Shown here: piece after piece, positions 42,270 through 51,669 of the stretch
Layout: the number at the start of each line of letters is the position of its first letter
How positions within the stretch are numbered: the stretch's first letter is position 1
Source of the DNA: Caldilineaceae bacterium
GTDB lineage: Bacteria > Chloroflexota > Anaerolineae > Caldilineales > Caldilineaceae
Direction of reading: 5' to 3'
Assembly (NCBI GenBank): GCA_026645575.1
Contig: JAPKMW010000080.1
Span: 1-53,317, forward strand
Length of the DNA: 53,317 nt
The notes under the pieces: model-generated
What the model was told of the DNA's origin: nothing
Databases searched by the model: none
Seen by the model: the letters and a program-made list of their open reading frames with translations, nothing else
Made by a program: the position numbers and the translations under genes

Positions 42270-43499
42270 TTAGTCCAGTGACAACGCAAGTTTTTCTAGC
42301 TGTTGGCAGTATTTGCAAATATTTTTTTCCAGTGTTTCCGCTGAGAATGGTTGTAGCCGCTTCCCTGCATGTAGCAGATCATTTCGGAGATCGCCAAGTT
42401 GGTTATAAATGATTACAGCCTCACCGATCTGCGGAATAGAACTAAGATCGAGTGATGACTCTCCGTGATGTATATCGGACCTACCGTCCTTCTTTTGTGA
42501 CTGAATCAACTGCCCCAATGCATTTTCTACCTGTTTACGATCTTTTGTTGCTAATTGATTAGAGAACCCTAAGCGCGCCATTAGCCAAGTTACTAACCAT
42601 TCACGTGCAATAGCTACTGCTTGTACATATTGTTTACGTTCTACATACCATTGTACCATGCTCAGTTCAGTAGCTAAGGCTGTCGTGATGTCATTGTGCT
42701 TCTCTTTGCCAAGTGCTAAAGGTGCATATGCATCAGTAATACTTTGTGTTAAGGCTAAAAATGGACGTGCATTTTCTGGCAATGTTACAACGGCATTCGA
42801 CAATACTGTACTTAGATCATTGCTTGCTGACATAGCATCTAGTGGTCGGATAAGCTGTAATGCACGTGATACATTGACTAACGTATTAGCCGCAAGAGTA
42901 AGCGGCTTGTTTTGTGACCCTCCTGATTTAGTGTGTGCCGTACGTAACTGTGCTGCTAAACCTTGGGCATCGCCAAAGCGTATAAATCGATCTGCTTCTA
43001 TCATCCAGTCGAGTAACCCAACAAATGGCGTCATATCTATAATGGGCGCGCGATTTGGCGTAACAGATTTATCTCGCGCTTCAAAGTTGCCATACAATAA
43101 GGCTACTAAATCAGTCTTCTTAACCACTCGCAAATAGGCTGCGGCTAGGAAGGAGAGGAATGGCAGTGAGCGATAGCCGTGTGTTATATCGAAAACAACT
43201 TGTTCTTCGTTATCCACTGCATCAATGACTCTCTCAAAAACCTGCCATAGTTGATCTTCATTTGCGCCATCAGGAATATCAACTGGTTGAATATCAGCTA
43301 CAACACTCTCTACCTGAATTAGAAAGTCATTGAGGTGCATTTTGCGGGCGTCGGGCGTAACAAAGACCCGCATTTCTAGATCAGGATAAAAATGTGCTAA
43401 CGCTACACCACAGAATTGAGCAGTATGTTCACGTCCGTCACCCATGATATAGGTTGTCGGATGTGCTATTGATGCACCTAGAAATGTAATTGCTTTCAT
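42270..43499 (-). CDS. csx1: CARF-HEPN ribonuclease Csx1
   Basis: 409 residues. The N-terminal CARF domain begins 'KAITFLGASIAHPTTYI' and contains 'VVFDITHGYRSLPFLSFLAAAYL', the family's Asp-x-Thr-(H/G)-G signature in Csx1/Csx2 (TIGR02221-like) proteins. The C-terminal HEPN domain has the catalytic R-x4-H as 'RNDLLH' (Arg372-His377). On binding cyclic oligoadenylate made by Cas10, it degrades RNA non-specifically. Last gene of the effector operon, 75 bases after cmr6. Confidence 0.93.
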   Translation of the reverse strand: MKAITFLGASIAHPTTYIMGDGREHTAQFCGVALAHFYPDLEMRVFVTPDARKMHLNDFLIQVESVVADIQPVDIPDGANEDQLWQVFERVIDAVDNEEQVVFDITHGYRSLPFLSFLAAAYLRVVKKTDLVALLYGNFEARDKSVTPNRAPIIDMTPFVGLLDWMIEADRFIRFGDAQGLAAQLRTAHTKSGGSQNKPLTLAANTLVNVSRALQLIRPLDAMSASNDLSTVLSNAVVTLPENARPFLALTQSITDAYAPLALGKEKHNDITTALATELSMVQWYVERKQYVQAVAIAREWLVTWLMARLGFSNQLATKDRKQVENALGQLIQSQKKDGRSDIHHGESSLDLSSIPQIGEAVIIYNQLGDLRNDLLHAGKRLQPFSAETLEKNICKYCQQLEKLALSLD

Positions 43500-43574
43500 T
43501 TAACCCCTTTCACCTCATTCGTATTATTTTGTTAGGTCAGTTATTAGCTTGCACAACATAGAAGAAGCCGCCGT

Positions 43575-44609
43575 TCATCCGCTGACAAAAGTTAACAATT
43601 CCTGATACCATGATTTTTCCATATCTTTCTTCTCACGACCTGACGCACGTACCTTATCTATAATGGCTTGTGCAGCTTGACGCTTGAGTTCATCCCTTGC
43701 TACCAATTGGCGCCAACGATTTGCGTACGATTGAATTTCGTTAGCAACTTTCTGATTAGGCAGCTTGCTCACTTGTTGGATGAGCTCTTTTGCCTGCATT
43801 TCGGCTAGATCAAGTGGTGGTGGTTGGAGCAACATTCTGCCATACCCACTTGATGTTTTCGATCCAACGCCAAATTCTTTTAATGCCCACTCAGTAATCA
43901 TAAATGCCGCCGTTACCCATGCTTCCGGCCCAGCGAACGCCACCCAAAATTGACCGGTGGCAGTGAGAAACGGGATAGGTGTAGGGCTATCCCAATCAGC
44001 CGGTGCATTCGGCTCTTCTTTATTATAATATTCGGGGTGATGTACAGTTACAATGTCAGGATGTAATGCACAACCGCTTTTCCCCGAACCTGGAATATAG
44101 AGTGCATCAAAAAAAGTGACAAAGCCTGCATCTGCGCCTAGCGATTGTCCTTTTTCATCAAGTTTGTTGGCATAGCCGAAAAGAATCTCATAGGCTTGTG
44201 TACCCTTTTTCCACTCCGTACCAAGTCGTTGATGCGCATAATGAGCGGCCAATCCTTTGAGCGCGCTACCAGGGATGTAGGGCATTCCATAGGTGTGATG
44301 CAAAGTAATTGAAGTTTCGATAGTACTTTCATTGCCTAAGCCAATCGCTAGCCGGCCTAGTGTGCTGGCATTGCCGTGCTTCACCACAAACCCACTTGTC
44401 TCACAAGCCAAGACCGATGCTCTCCAATCCTCGTAAAACGCTTTGTAGAGTGTTGGCTCGGCTAGCGCAGCAACGCTTTGGACATGCGCCTGTTTCGACT
44501 GTGTATCCTTGTCATCTGTATTCTGGATGCGCAAATATTTATCAAACCAAAGGCCCGCATGTTCGACCTTTGCGGGTTTAAAAGTAGCACTTTGATTAAA
44601 ACGCGCCAT
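43575..44609 (-). CDS. cmr6: Type III-B RAMP protein Cmr6
   Basis: 344 residues. The RAMP fold is recognised from 'GMPYIPGSALKGLAAHYA' (the P-x-I-P-G-S-x-L-K-G motif) and the C-terminal 'FGVGSKTSSGYGRM' Gly-rich loop. 'ADAGFVTFFDALY' is typical of Cmr6. It caps the Cmr4 backbone near the 3' end of the crRNA. Starts at the last base of cmr5 (one-base overlap). Confidence 0.93.
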   Translation of the reverse strand: MARFNQSATFKPAKVEHAGLWFDKYLRIQNTDDKDTQSKQAHVQSVAALAEPTLYKAFYEDWRASVLACETSGFVVKHGNASTLGRLAIGLGNESTIETSITLHHTYGMPYIPGSALKGLAAHYAHQRLGTEWKKGTQAYEILFGYANKLDEKGQSLGADAGFVTFFDALYIPGSGKSGCALHPDIVTVHHPEYYNKEEPNAPADWDSPTPIPFLTATGQFWVAFAGPEAWVTAAFMITEWALKEFGVGSKTSSGYGRMLLQPPPLDLAEMQAKELIQQVSKLPNQKVANEIQSYANRWRQLVARDELKRQAAQAIIDKVRASGREKKDMEKSWYQELLTFVSG

Positions 44610-44998
44610 TATGAAGTTCCTTTCGCATCAGTCATGGCTGTAGTTGTCGTTACTTCTAGCACGGATTGGGCAAAGCGCTTGTACCACAACAGCGCCGCCA
44701 TCGTCTGTTGCGTCAAACGCATATACTCTGAAAGTTTGGCTTGGCGACTACACTCGATTAATTCAGCCCGATCTTTCTTACCGATAGTCTGGGCTAAATC
44801 ATCGAGCAACCGATTTAGGCTATCGTCCTTACGGCTTTCAATAAATGTGACCGCTTGGACTAAGCCGGCTGTGCGAATTAACAATGGTAACTGATGGGCC
44901 GTTGCCCCATATTTTTTGACCGTGACGTCTTTATCCGCTTTTGCTGCACTAACCTTTTGAAAAACATCAGCAGCGTAGGCTTGTTCGCGTGTTAACAT
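44609..44998 (-). CDS. cmr5: Type III-B small subunit Cmr5
   Basis: 129 residues, all-helical. It opens 'TREQAYAADVFQKVSA' and ends 'YMRLTQQTMAALLWYKRFAQSVLE', the typical Cmr5 start and C-terminal helix. It lines the belly of the Cmr complex and contacts target RNA. Position between cmr4 and cmr6 confirms the assignment. Confidence 0.92.
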   Translation of the reverse strand: MLTREQAYAADVFQKVSAAKADKDVTVKKYGATAHQLPLLIRTAGLVQAVTFIESRKDDSLNRLLDDLAQTIGKKDRAELIECSRQAKLSEYMRLTQQTMAALLWYKRFAQSVLEVTTTTAMTDAKGTS

Positions 44999-45009
44999 GA
45001 ACGAATCTC

Positions 45010-45915
45010 CTATTTAGACCCATTAGGTAATTTGACATGAACCCGGCAAAGCCCCCGCCCGACAGTTGCTTTCCCGCCTAGCTGCAAGGTGGTTTGCGTC
45101 AATGCTTCTAATGTTGCAAAAATCTCCTGTACACTTGTATTGGCTTTTTTTACAGGATTAGCCAAGGTTAGGCCAATCAGGATACTTTCGGTCGGCAATG
45201 CCTCTTCGTACCAGAGTCCACCGTCCCGTACGGTTTTTCGATCATCTTCCATCGCAATACGTGCAATTACCTCAGTCGCGGTGTCGAGCAGAAAAGTGAA
45301 GACATCGTCGGGGACGATACAAAAGCGGTGTTGTAGTTCAATTTGCCAGTTCGATCCTTTGGACCATAGGTGTTTAGCAATCCAGGTTGCCCACTCGGTA
45401 GCGGCTTTCTGGTTTTCCGCATTCGTCGCCGCATCCAAATCGAGATCTTCTAGATAGACTTTTTTGCCTGCGTCCAGCGTTATGGCTGTTCCTGTCGCCA
45501 CGAAACATTCGATTTGATCATCACTCCAACTTGGAGTGGGTATCACTGTAGGTACAGATGCGTCGTTAACATCGTCAGCAGCCACTGTAACCCGTCGCAG
45601 CAAATATGGCGACGTCACCCAAGCAAAAGTACCGGCAAGACTGCGTACTGGTAAGAGCAAAAGATGAGCATCACCAATCAATACGGAACTAGCATGATCA
45701 GAGGCATTTTCGCCTTCTGGCCCAAAGATGGCTTTGCGCTTATTATCGGCACATCGATCACGTAAGACCCCTTTGATCGATGATCCCGGTACGTATGGAA
45801 TGCTCGTCGCTTTTTCACGGGCAATTGGCAAATCAACCACACCAACGCCTTGGCCTGTACCCGCATGGAGTGGTGAACGAGCGTGGATAAAATAAAGACG
45901 TGCGTTTGAAGTCAT
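45010..45915 (-). CDS. cmr4: Type III-B backbone nuclease Cmr4
   Basis: 301 residues, RAMP fold. 'SPLHAGTGQGVGVVDLPIAREKA' followed by 'IPYVPGSSIKGVLRD' is the Cmr4 signature. Asp28 in 'VVDLP' matches the catalytic Asp26 of Pyrococcus Cmr4, so target RNA should be cut at 6-nt steps. The C-terminal 'LQLGGKATVGRGL' is the RAMP Gly-rich loop. ATG 45915 is chosen because GGAG lies 9 bases upstream; the ATG 9 bases earlier abuts that site. Confidence 0.94.
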   Translation of the reverse strand: MTSNARLYFIHARSPLHAGTGQGVGVVDLPIAREKATSIPYVPGSSIKGVLRDRCADNKRKAIFGPEGENASDHASSVLIGDAHLLLLPVRSLAGTFAWVTSPYLLRRVTVAADDVNDASVPTVIPTPSWSDDQIECFVATGTAITLDAGKKVYLEDLDLDAATNAENQKAATEWATWIAKHLWSKGSNWQIELQHRFCIVPDDVFTFLLDTATEVIARIAMEDDRKTVRDGGLWYEEALPTESILIGLTLANPVKKANTSVQEIFATLEALTQTTLQLGGKATVGRGLCRVHVKLPNGSK

Positions 45916-45942
45916 ATAGTTCATCTCCAGTAAATTGATAGT

Positions 45943-47193
45943 TCAAAATGCAGACTTTAAAAATGCATCGAATATGTCTTGTTCGATAAATCTCATTCCT
46001 GCGCTCTTGAGTTTAGCTACATCTGAAGCGTTCAGCTTTGTATCAACAGTAGCAAGCACATTATGTGTCGCTTGATCTCTTAATACAACTGGTTTATCTG
46101 ACGTACCAAATGCAGGATCAATAGTGAGTACCACTGCAATTGCAACGGCCTTGTTTGTGCTTAAGGCATAAGGGCGAAGAAGAAGTGGGCTTGCAAGCCT
46201 ATCAAAATCACTACCTTCAAGAATTGTATCGTCCTCTGGATCTCCATGCCGATGACCATCAATGCGAAAATGAAATATTATTGGCAACCCCATCTCTGCT
46301 CTCGGAAATTTTTCTACAGATGATATGGGTGTGCTATGGCTAGAAGAAGTCTGACCTGTCAATCGCCGTATTGCATCAGGCTCTGGCCAATAACCACGCT
46401 TCATGGGAGCTATTCTCTGCTGCCTAAATTCTTGTAGCTTGCGAATCACAGTTTTCCAAGCATCAAATGAGTCGTTATACACATTCTCAGAAACTTTGAC
46501 ACGTGATGTACGTGTAAGGTGAGGTACGCTTGGGTGCCACGATCCCGAATCTACAACATGCCGCTTTAGCCCATCTAGAATCGATCCCTTAAGGGCTGTG
46601 ACCGTAGCTGAGGCCACTAACGGTATAGAAACTCCGTTCCTGATGCATTTTTGGCAGTGAATGGCCCCAAAGCCTCGGCGTGTGCGGGCACCTAAGCCAC
46701 CAAATGTTTCCCATGCCCAAAGCGCAGCATTGACATCGTTTTCGATTTTTACCGGATATGTGAGTGTCAATGAAAAAGTGACGCCAATTCTGACACTGCC
46801 ACGCTTTTCACGAAGTGGGAATGAAGCATATTTAGGAATTCGTTGTTCCTCAAAACTGACTAATTGCCCTTCTGTATATTCTGTAAGCGTAACTGTGACT
46901 CGTGACTCCCCTGCTCTCTTTTCTGATGCTGCACTACCCCAAATCTTATCTTCCTGTTGACGCATTTCGGCGATTGTCCCATTCTCTGTCGCTCCGCGAC
47001 ACGCACGCCACCAAAAGCGCAATTGACCACGAATTTCAGGCACACGCACAACTGTTATGTCATCGGCTTCACCGGGTTCCACACCACCGCCATAAAGCGC
47101 TGTGATCACTTTATAAGTGCGCTCTTGCGTAATCATCTCTGGATCAGGCTGTGCTTTGATGATTGGGGGTGTTGCCAATTTGGGTGTTCGCAT
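45943..47193 (-). CDS. cmr1: Type III-B RAMP protein Cmr1
   Basis: 416 residues with two RAMP modules. 'ITALYGGGVEPGEADDITVVRVPEIRGQLRFWWRACRG' is the classic Cmr1 N-terminal signature (R-x-P-x-I-R-G-x-L-R-(F/W)-W-W-R), and 'ETFGGLGARTRRGFGAI' is its Gly-rich loop. It caps the complex at the crRNA 3' end. Spacing of 16 bases after cmr3 and 27 before cmr4 shows a compact operon. Confidence 0.94.
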   Translation of the reverse strand: MRTPKLATPPIIKAQPDPEMITQERTYKVITALYGGGVEPGEADDITVVRVPEIRGQLRFWWRACRGATENGTIAEMRQQEDKIWGSAASEKRAGESRVTVTLTEYTEGQLVSFEEQRIPKYASFPLREKRGSVRIGVTFSLTLTYPVKIENDVNAALWAWETFGGLGARTRRGFGAIHCQKCIRNGVSIPLVASATVTALKGSILDGLKRHVVDSGSWHPSVPHLTRTSRVKVSENVYNDSFDAWKTVIRKLQEFRQQRIAPMKRGYWPEPDAIRRLTGQTSSSHSTPISSVEKFPRAEMGLPIIFHFRIDGHRHGDPEDDTILEGSDFDRLASPLLLRPYALSTNKAVAIAVVLTIDPAFGTSDKPVVLRDQATHNVLATVDTKLNASDVAKLKSAGMRFIEQDIFDAFLKSAF

Positions 47194-47209
47194 TCTTTGT
47201 CTCTCCTTT

Positions 47210-48394
47210 TTACCATGTACCTACAACCGCTACCCCAAAGCCATCTAGTCGTTCTTGATGTGGTTGACGGGTAGTGTCACTGCTGTCGTGTGCGTCATCA
47301 CTGATGCAATTCATCCATAGCTGCTTTACCCACTGCGCGATCTGAGCGGTATCGCCTTGTAGCTTCAAAAAATAAACGCTGCCTGCTGGCACCAAACGAC
47401 GAGTCGGTTTCGCGCTGCGCAAGTCATAATCCCAACCAGAAACAGTTTGTGCACGAGCAAGGGCGGCGCCAGCTAGCGTAACTGTAACATTTGCATTCTC
47501 GCTTAGAAAGTCAGTAGGTATAAAACCGTTACGGAACAAAGCAGGTGTCAATAAAATAAGCCGACATCGCTTTGACTGCGCAATTGATTGATACAGCGCT
47601 GGTGGACAAGCGGGCAGTATCTGTGTTGTATGACGATGCCAGCGCACCAAACGCTGTTCCCCTCCCAACACACCTACGCCGTCGCTCATATCAGCATTGG
47701 TCTCAATCGCCAGTGCCAGTGAACGCACTTCGATCTGGCCGTTATTGTCTAACTTGCGTTGAAACTCTAACCCACGCGTTTGAAAGAGCCGCCCGTCTTC
47801 GCCAGTGAGCGTGTCTGCTCTGATGCCCACATGCGTCCGACTTTCTTTCTCTGGTCCATTGTGACCTAATGCTTTTACATTGACTTCGTCAACATTGGCC
47901 GGAGTATGTAACCACTGTTCAAAGTGTTGCCAATACCAATAGCGTGGTGCAGTGGATAGGACTTTATCCTTAATTTGTTCGCTGGAAGCCATCCCGATGG
48001 GTGACCATTGTACAGCGGATAACGTCGTGGCATTTAAATCAGAAATGACCGCAGTTTCTAAAGGCTCAAGCCGTCGCAATCGTGCACGGGAAATCATAGC
48101 ATTGTCAGTTGCTGGGAAGAGGACGGCATCCATAGGTGCAGGAACAAGCCATTGGGGGTTATCAGCTAATTCACATAAGAGCGGGCCGCGCACCGCCAAT
48201 TTGCGTAACTCGCGAACCTCATCTTTGCTAAACGACAGATTATTTTTTTGTGCATGGCGGGTACGCACAGCACCGGCAATCGTTGACGGAAAAGGAAAAT
48301 CAAGCGATTCCGCACGTGCACCAGGGTTCAGACCAAAGGGGCGTCCGTCGCGCATAATAATTGGTGCCCGTGGCTCAATACTCCATAAGGTCAT
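47210..48394 (-). CDS. cmr3: Type III-B RAMP protein Cmr3
   Basis: 394 residues. 'WSIEPRAPIIMRDGRPFG' is the Cmr3 start (P-x-x-P-x-(I/F)-x-R-D-G-R-P-F), followed by 'FPFPSTIAGAVRTRHA'. It binds the 5' handle of the crRNA together with Cas10. Its ATG overlaps the cas10 stop by four bases (ATGA), so the two are translationally coupled. Confidence 0.94.
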   Translation of the reverse strand: MTLWSIEPRAPIIMRDGRPFGLNPGARAESLDFPFPSTIAGAVRTRHAQKNNLSFSKDEVRELRKLAVRGPLLCELADNPQWLVPAPMDAVLFPATDNAMISRARLRRLEPLETAVISDLNATTLSAVQWSPIGMASSEQIKDKVLSTAPRYWYWQHFEQWLHTPANVDEVNVKALGHNGPEKESRTHVGIRADTLTGEDGRLFQTRGLEFQRKLDNNGQIEVRSLALAIETNADMSDGVGVLGGEQRLVRWHRHTTQILPACPPALYQSIAQSKRCRLILLTPALFRNGFIPTDFLSENANVTVTLAGAALARAQTVSGWDYDLRSAKPTRRLVPAGSVYFLKLQGDTAQIAQWVKQLWMNCISDDAHDSSDTTRQPHQERLDGFGVAVVGTW

Positions 48395-50322
48395 TTTACA
48401 CCTCCATTCAGATTGCTGTACTGCGCACTTGCCAAGGTCTCAGCAATGACTAATTCGTAAGCAAGTTCTTGGAGCGAGATCGTTTGAATAGCATCTTGCA
48501 AAGGTGTGACCTTAGCATTTTTACTGAAAGGTGTACCAGTTTGGGTACGCTTTCGTTCCAAGATCCGTTTTGCTTCTGCCTTCATTGCTTCAGCTAAAGA
48601 GAAGTTTATCCCTTTTGCATTCTGTTCTTGTGCTTCCGCTGCTGTCAGGTCTAATTGGCTAGGTGACAATTTTTGCCAATGGGCAGGTACTGTTAGCCGT
48701 TGATGTAGATTAGCCAGCTCATACGCGTACCCATGTGGAATGGCGCGCTCTTGATAAAGTTTTATGAATTCTTGTAGTCTTGCAGTCAACCCGTCCTGCC
48801 ACCGGCCTTTGATGGTACGGTCAATGCCGCTACGTTTGCTCAATGTGATTGCGACAGCGTCTTTTCCATCGATCTTCTTCGCCTCTTTTTCGGCAGAGCG
48901 CGTCATCCGCAACACGTCGCTTAATGGTTCCAAATGATGAGCAATGGTGATACCACAAGAGAGTGTAGGCTTTATGCCATCGGCATTAGCAAAGGGATTC
49001 AGTTGTTCACGAAACTTGTCGGCCAATGTGTTTGCACAAACAAAGACTGTGTCTAGGGGTAGAAATGCCATGACATCATCCCCTCCAGCATAGACCAGTG
49101 ACCCTCGATGCTCCTGTACGATCTTACCCGCTTCTCTGGCAAAATCATCCAATGTACGCGCTAACGCTTGGTGCTTCTCAATCGTTGTTTGTGCATCAAT
49201 CGCTTTGCCCATATTATCACCATCTGCCAGCAGGAGTGCATAATATGGGGAAGGTTCAAGACGCTCTCCTGCTGCGTGCTTTAAGGAGCGATAAAATGAG
49301 CGTAGCTCGGCGACTAAGTTGTCAACCCAATCAGGATTGAAATCTTGTTCTTCGGCCTCGATTCGCAGCCGATTCTCATAGAGAAAGCCGCCATCATAGT
49401 TGCCTAATACCTGTGAGGCATGTGCCGCATTTTGGATCGAATCAAGTGTTAAACCATATGAATTCTTCTTGGCGGTTAACGTTGCTAGCAGACGATCTAC
49501 AAGGGGTTTGATACTAGTTACGTCTCTCTCCAATGCATTTAGAAATGGTCGGGCTGCAATATGGGATGTGCTAGGGATACGTGCAAACTGCTCTTCATTA
49601 CCACCTAAACGTTTTAACAAATCAACGGCGGAGAGTTGCTCTGCTGGTCCGGCATGGTAAGCTCTATACAAAATTTGCACTTTTTTAGCGCGCAACTCGG
49701 TATTTTGTCGCTCATGATCTGCTACATAGCGAGATTCAGGAATCACTGATTCACGTATACCGTCAAGCGAAGACTTCGGTTTGCGCCTGCCCCACTGCAC
49801 AGGTTCAAAGTTACGTGTATTCTTACGCGCTGCTAACATTCGCTCCGCTTCATCACGGCATTCTTTATAGCGATTTGGATCAAAAGGAACTGCTACCCAA
49901 ATACATTCCACTAGATCACGGATCTGCCCTTCTGGATTAGCGTCTAAGTCGATCCATGCCTTGAGGGATTCCACAGATAATTCAGCTTGAGAAGACCGAA
50001 TTGATCCGATCCTGCTACACACTTGGGTCCACTGTTCAAGTAGAAAAATTTCTAATTGTTCACGAATTTTTTGTCCCAGTAACGTTGGGTTTTCCGTAAC
50101 TGCTAACAAACGATTGACTGCCATATAATCAGGTGTCAATTGTTCAACTTGCGTGATTGCCGGTGAAATCAAGAGGTTGCTTGGTTGTTCAAGAATGGTT
50201 TTAGCTGCATATTTTGAAAGCTCGCTAATTAACCATGATCCATACCAAAGATCACGCGTCCGTCTAGCCGCTTCGATAAAACTTTGTACTGGTCCAATAT
50301 TTATGTTCATCAAATATTTCAT
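48391..50322 (-). CDS. cas10: Cas10 (Cmr2) lacking the HD domain
   Basis: 643 residues from ATG 50322, with a near-perfect AAAGGAGGT ribosome site. It starts directly with 'INIGPVQSFIEAARRTRDLWYGSW', the opening of the first palm/cyclase domain, so the N-terminal HD nuclease of full Cmr2 (~870 residues) is absent. The active palm carries 'YAGGDDVMAFLPL' (GGDD near residue 412), the site that makes cyclic oligoadenylates when target RNA is bound. 'SCGITIAHHLEPL' is conserved nearby. Inference: signalling without ssDNA cleavage. First gene of the effector operon. Confidence 0.95.
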   Translation of the reverse strand: MKYLMNINIGPVQSFIEAARRTRDLWYGSWLISELSKYAAKTILEQPSNLLISPAITQVEQLTPDYMAVNRLLAVTENPTLLGQKIREQLEIFLLEQWTQVCSRIGSIRSSQAELSVESLKAWIDLDANPEGQIRDLVECIWVAVPFDPNRYKECRDEAERMLAARKNTRNFEPVQWGRRKPKSSLDGIRESVIPESRYVADHERQNTELRAKKVQILYRAYHAGPAEQLSAVDLLKRLGGNEEQFARIPSTSHIAARPFLNALERDVTSIKPLVDRLLATLTAKKNSYGLTLDSIQNAAHASQVLGNYDGGFLYENRLRIEAEEQDFNPDWVDNLVAELRSFYRSLKHAAGERLEPSPYYALLLADGDNMGKAIDAQTTIEKHQALARTLDDFAREAGKIVQEHRGSLVYAGGDDVMAFLPLDTVFVCANTLADKFREQLNPFANADGIKPTLSCGITIAHHLEPLSDVLRMTRSAEKEAKKIDGKDAVAITLSKRSGIDRTIKGRWQDGLTARLQEFIKLYQERAIPHGYAYELANLHQRLTVPAHWQKLSPSQLDLTAAEAQEQNAKGINFSLAEAMKAEAKRILERKRTQTGTPFSKNAKVTPLQDAIQTISLQELAYELVIAETLASAQYSNLNGGVK

Positions 50323-50431
50323 TCCACTTACCTCCTTTTTGATCATCGGCATCGTGCTATGAATTTTGTTTGCCTTTAGTGATGCAAGACAAGCTATTTA
50401 TTAAACCAGGCTATCATGGGTTTCGTATACC

Positions 50432-50460
50432 TTAATATATTGGCGCTTTTATAGCATCAA
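50432..50460 (-). promoter_or_regulatory. Candidate promoter of the cmr operon
   Basis: On the minus strand TTGATG (50460-50455), 17 bases, TATTAA (50437-50432), about 110 bases before the cas10 start. It is placed in the short gap after the CARF-LuxR gene. Confidence 0.45.
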
Positions 50461-50515
50461 CAGTTTCTCCTATCTCTTTCATCACTTCCTCTGATCCCCT
50501 TCCCCCAACTCCATG

Positions 50516-51385
50516 CTATCCTTTCCCCAGCCGCGCCAGAAAACCGGCGAAGTGTTCTTTGAGAAAGCGATAATCCAACCGAGCTTCCTCCGCCAGCCCC
50601 CACGCGATCCGACATTCAGCCAGGATGGCAGTTTTGTGGGTGTTGACGGTGCTGAGACTGATGGTGAGCGCTTCGGCCACATCTTGCGGTGTGCCGCCAC
50701 GGACAAAGGCCAGCAGAATTTCCTGTTGGCGTTCGGTTAGCCCCTGATATACCTGACGGCATTGTAGGTCATTGGTTGCGCTGAGTTGTTGCATTTGTTG
50801 GGCGACGGCTTGCGCTGGTGGTAAGGCCATGGCGCGCAGGGCCGGAAAATAGGCGCCCCACGGCGCCAGTGGCGTCTGGATCAGTTGTACACCATCCCCT
50901 GGTGTGACATGCATGATGGCGCCGCCAGCCGCCCGTTCCCGCAAGGCATCGGGCGTATAGAGATGCCAGAGCCGATCCTGATGATCACAAAGTAACATGG
51001 CGGCCGAAGTTGCCAGGAGGGCCAACATCCGCCGCCCGCCGGCAATAGAGAGATGCAGGGTATGCCCCTGCTGTTTGAGACTGGCAAGCGTATCGCGGAT
51101 CGTCACCCAGGCCACTTCGGCCTCGGCAGCGTTGCGGATCGCCGGCAAGGGATCTGCCCCGCCAATGGCAATGGGCGCCAACCGGCAGGGCCGACCCTGG
51201 TACTGATGTTGGGTAAACTCGCTGTAGAGCTTTTGGAGGGCGTGATGCTGGCGCGGCGTATCCAGCGCCAGATGGAAGAGGTAGACGGTCGTAATGGTCT
51301 CACCGCGCGCGCGCAGCGCATCCAAAGCAAAGGTCACCACTTGGGGTTGACCACCGAGGGTGGCCACCAGAACGGTTTCAGCCAT
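50516..51385 (-). CDS. CARF domain-LuxR HTH regulator
   Basis: 289 residues. The N-terminal ~200 residues are a CARF domain of the NE0113 type: 'TVLVATLGGQPQVVTFALDAL' at the start and 'LHLSIAGGRRMLALLATSAAM' at the second signature (strand, then x-x-G-G-R/T). Residues ~216-258 are a LuxR/GerE HTH: 'LTERQQEILLAFVRGG', 'DVAEALTISLSTVNTHKTAIL'. So a ligand (cyclic oligoadenylate) probably controls DNA binding. ATG 51385 starts the CARF strand at once; upstream codons to 51439 begin with TTG and lie in the promoter area. Unlike Csa3, which uses a winged helix, this uses a LuxR HTH. Divergent from csx3. Confidence 0.85.
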   Translation of the reverse strand: MAETVLVATLGGQPQVVTFALDALRARGETITTVYLFHLALDTPRQHHALQKLYSEFTQHQYQGRPCRLAPIAIGGADPLPAIRNAAEAEVAWVTIRDTLASLKQQGHTLHLSIAGGRRMLALLATSAAMLLCDHQDRLWHLYTPDALRERAAGGAIMHVTPGDGVQLIQTPLAPWGAYFPALRAMALPPAQAVAQQMQQLSATNDLQCRQVYQGLTERQQEILLAFVRGGTPQDVAEALTISLSTVNTHKTAILAECRIAWGLAEEARLDYRFLKEHFAGFLARLGKG

Positions 51386-51430
51386 GCGGTCATCGGTTCC
51401 TTGTACAAATTTAAGCAGTTGTTCAGTCTT

Positions 51431-51459
51431 GTTATACAATAAGTCCGATCATTTGCCAA
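51431..51459 (-). promoter_or_regulatory. Promoter of the CARF-LuxR gene
   Basis: On the minus strand TTGGCA (51459-51454), 17 bases, TATAAC (51436-51431), ~46 bases before the start codon. Confidence 0.6.
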
Positions 51460-51489
51460 TTCCTAACTTTTGGCGTGCTGCTGGTGATG

Positions 51490-51526
51490 TTGAGCAAAAC
51501 CTATCGAAAACCTATTAAAAACCTAT
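51490..51526 (+). promoter_or_regulatory. csx3 promoter with three phased AAAACCTAT boxes
   Basis: AAAACCTAT occurs at 51496-51504, 51507-51515 and 51518-51526, exactly 11 bp apart, so the boxes lie on one face of the helix. TTGAGC (51490-51495) and TATTAA (51513-51518), 17 bases apart, make a likely csx3 promoter overlapping the boxes. This is a good operator candidate for the LuxR-type protein encoded on the other side. Confidence 0.65.
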
Positions 51527-51669
51527 AAAAATTCTCTACACCTTACAATGTATCCGCCATTTGACCAGCCAAGCAGCAGCCGGACAGGAGAGCGCAATCA
51601 ACCGTTCACGTAACACGCAACACGTTTCACGCCGGTGTGTTGCACTTTTGGGATGGAGGAGCAACCTTG

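Noticed and set aside
48391..50352. Longer Cas10 starting at 50352
   Set aside because: The ten extra residues precede the strong AAAGGAGGT site and add nothing resembling an HD domain.
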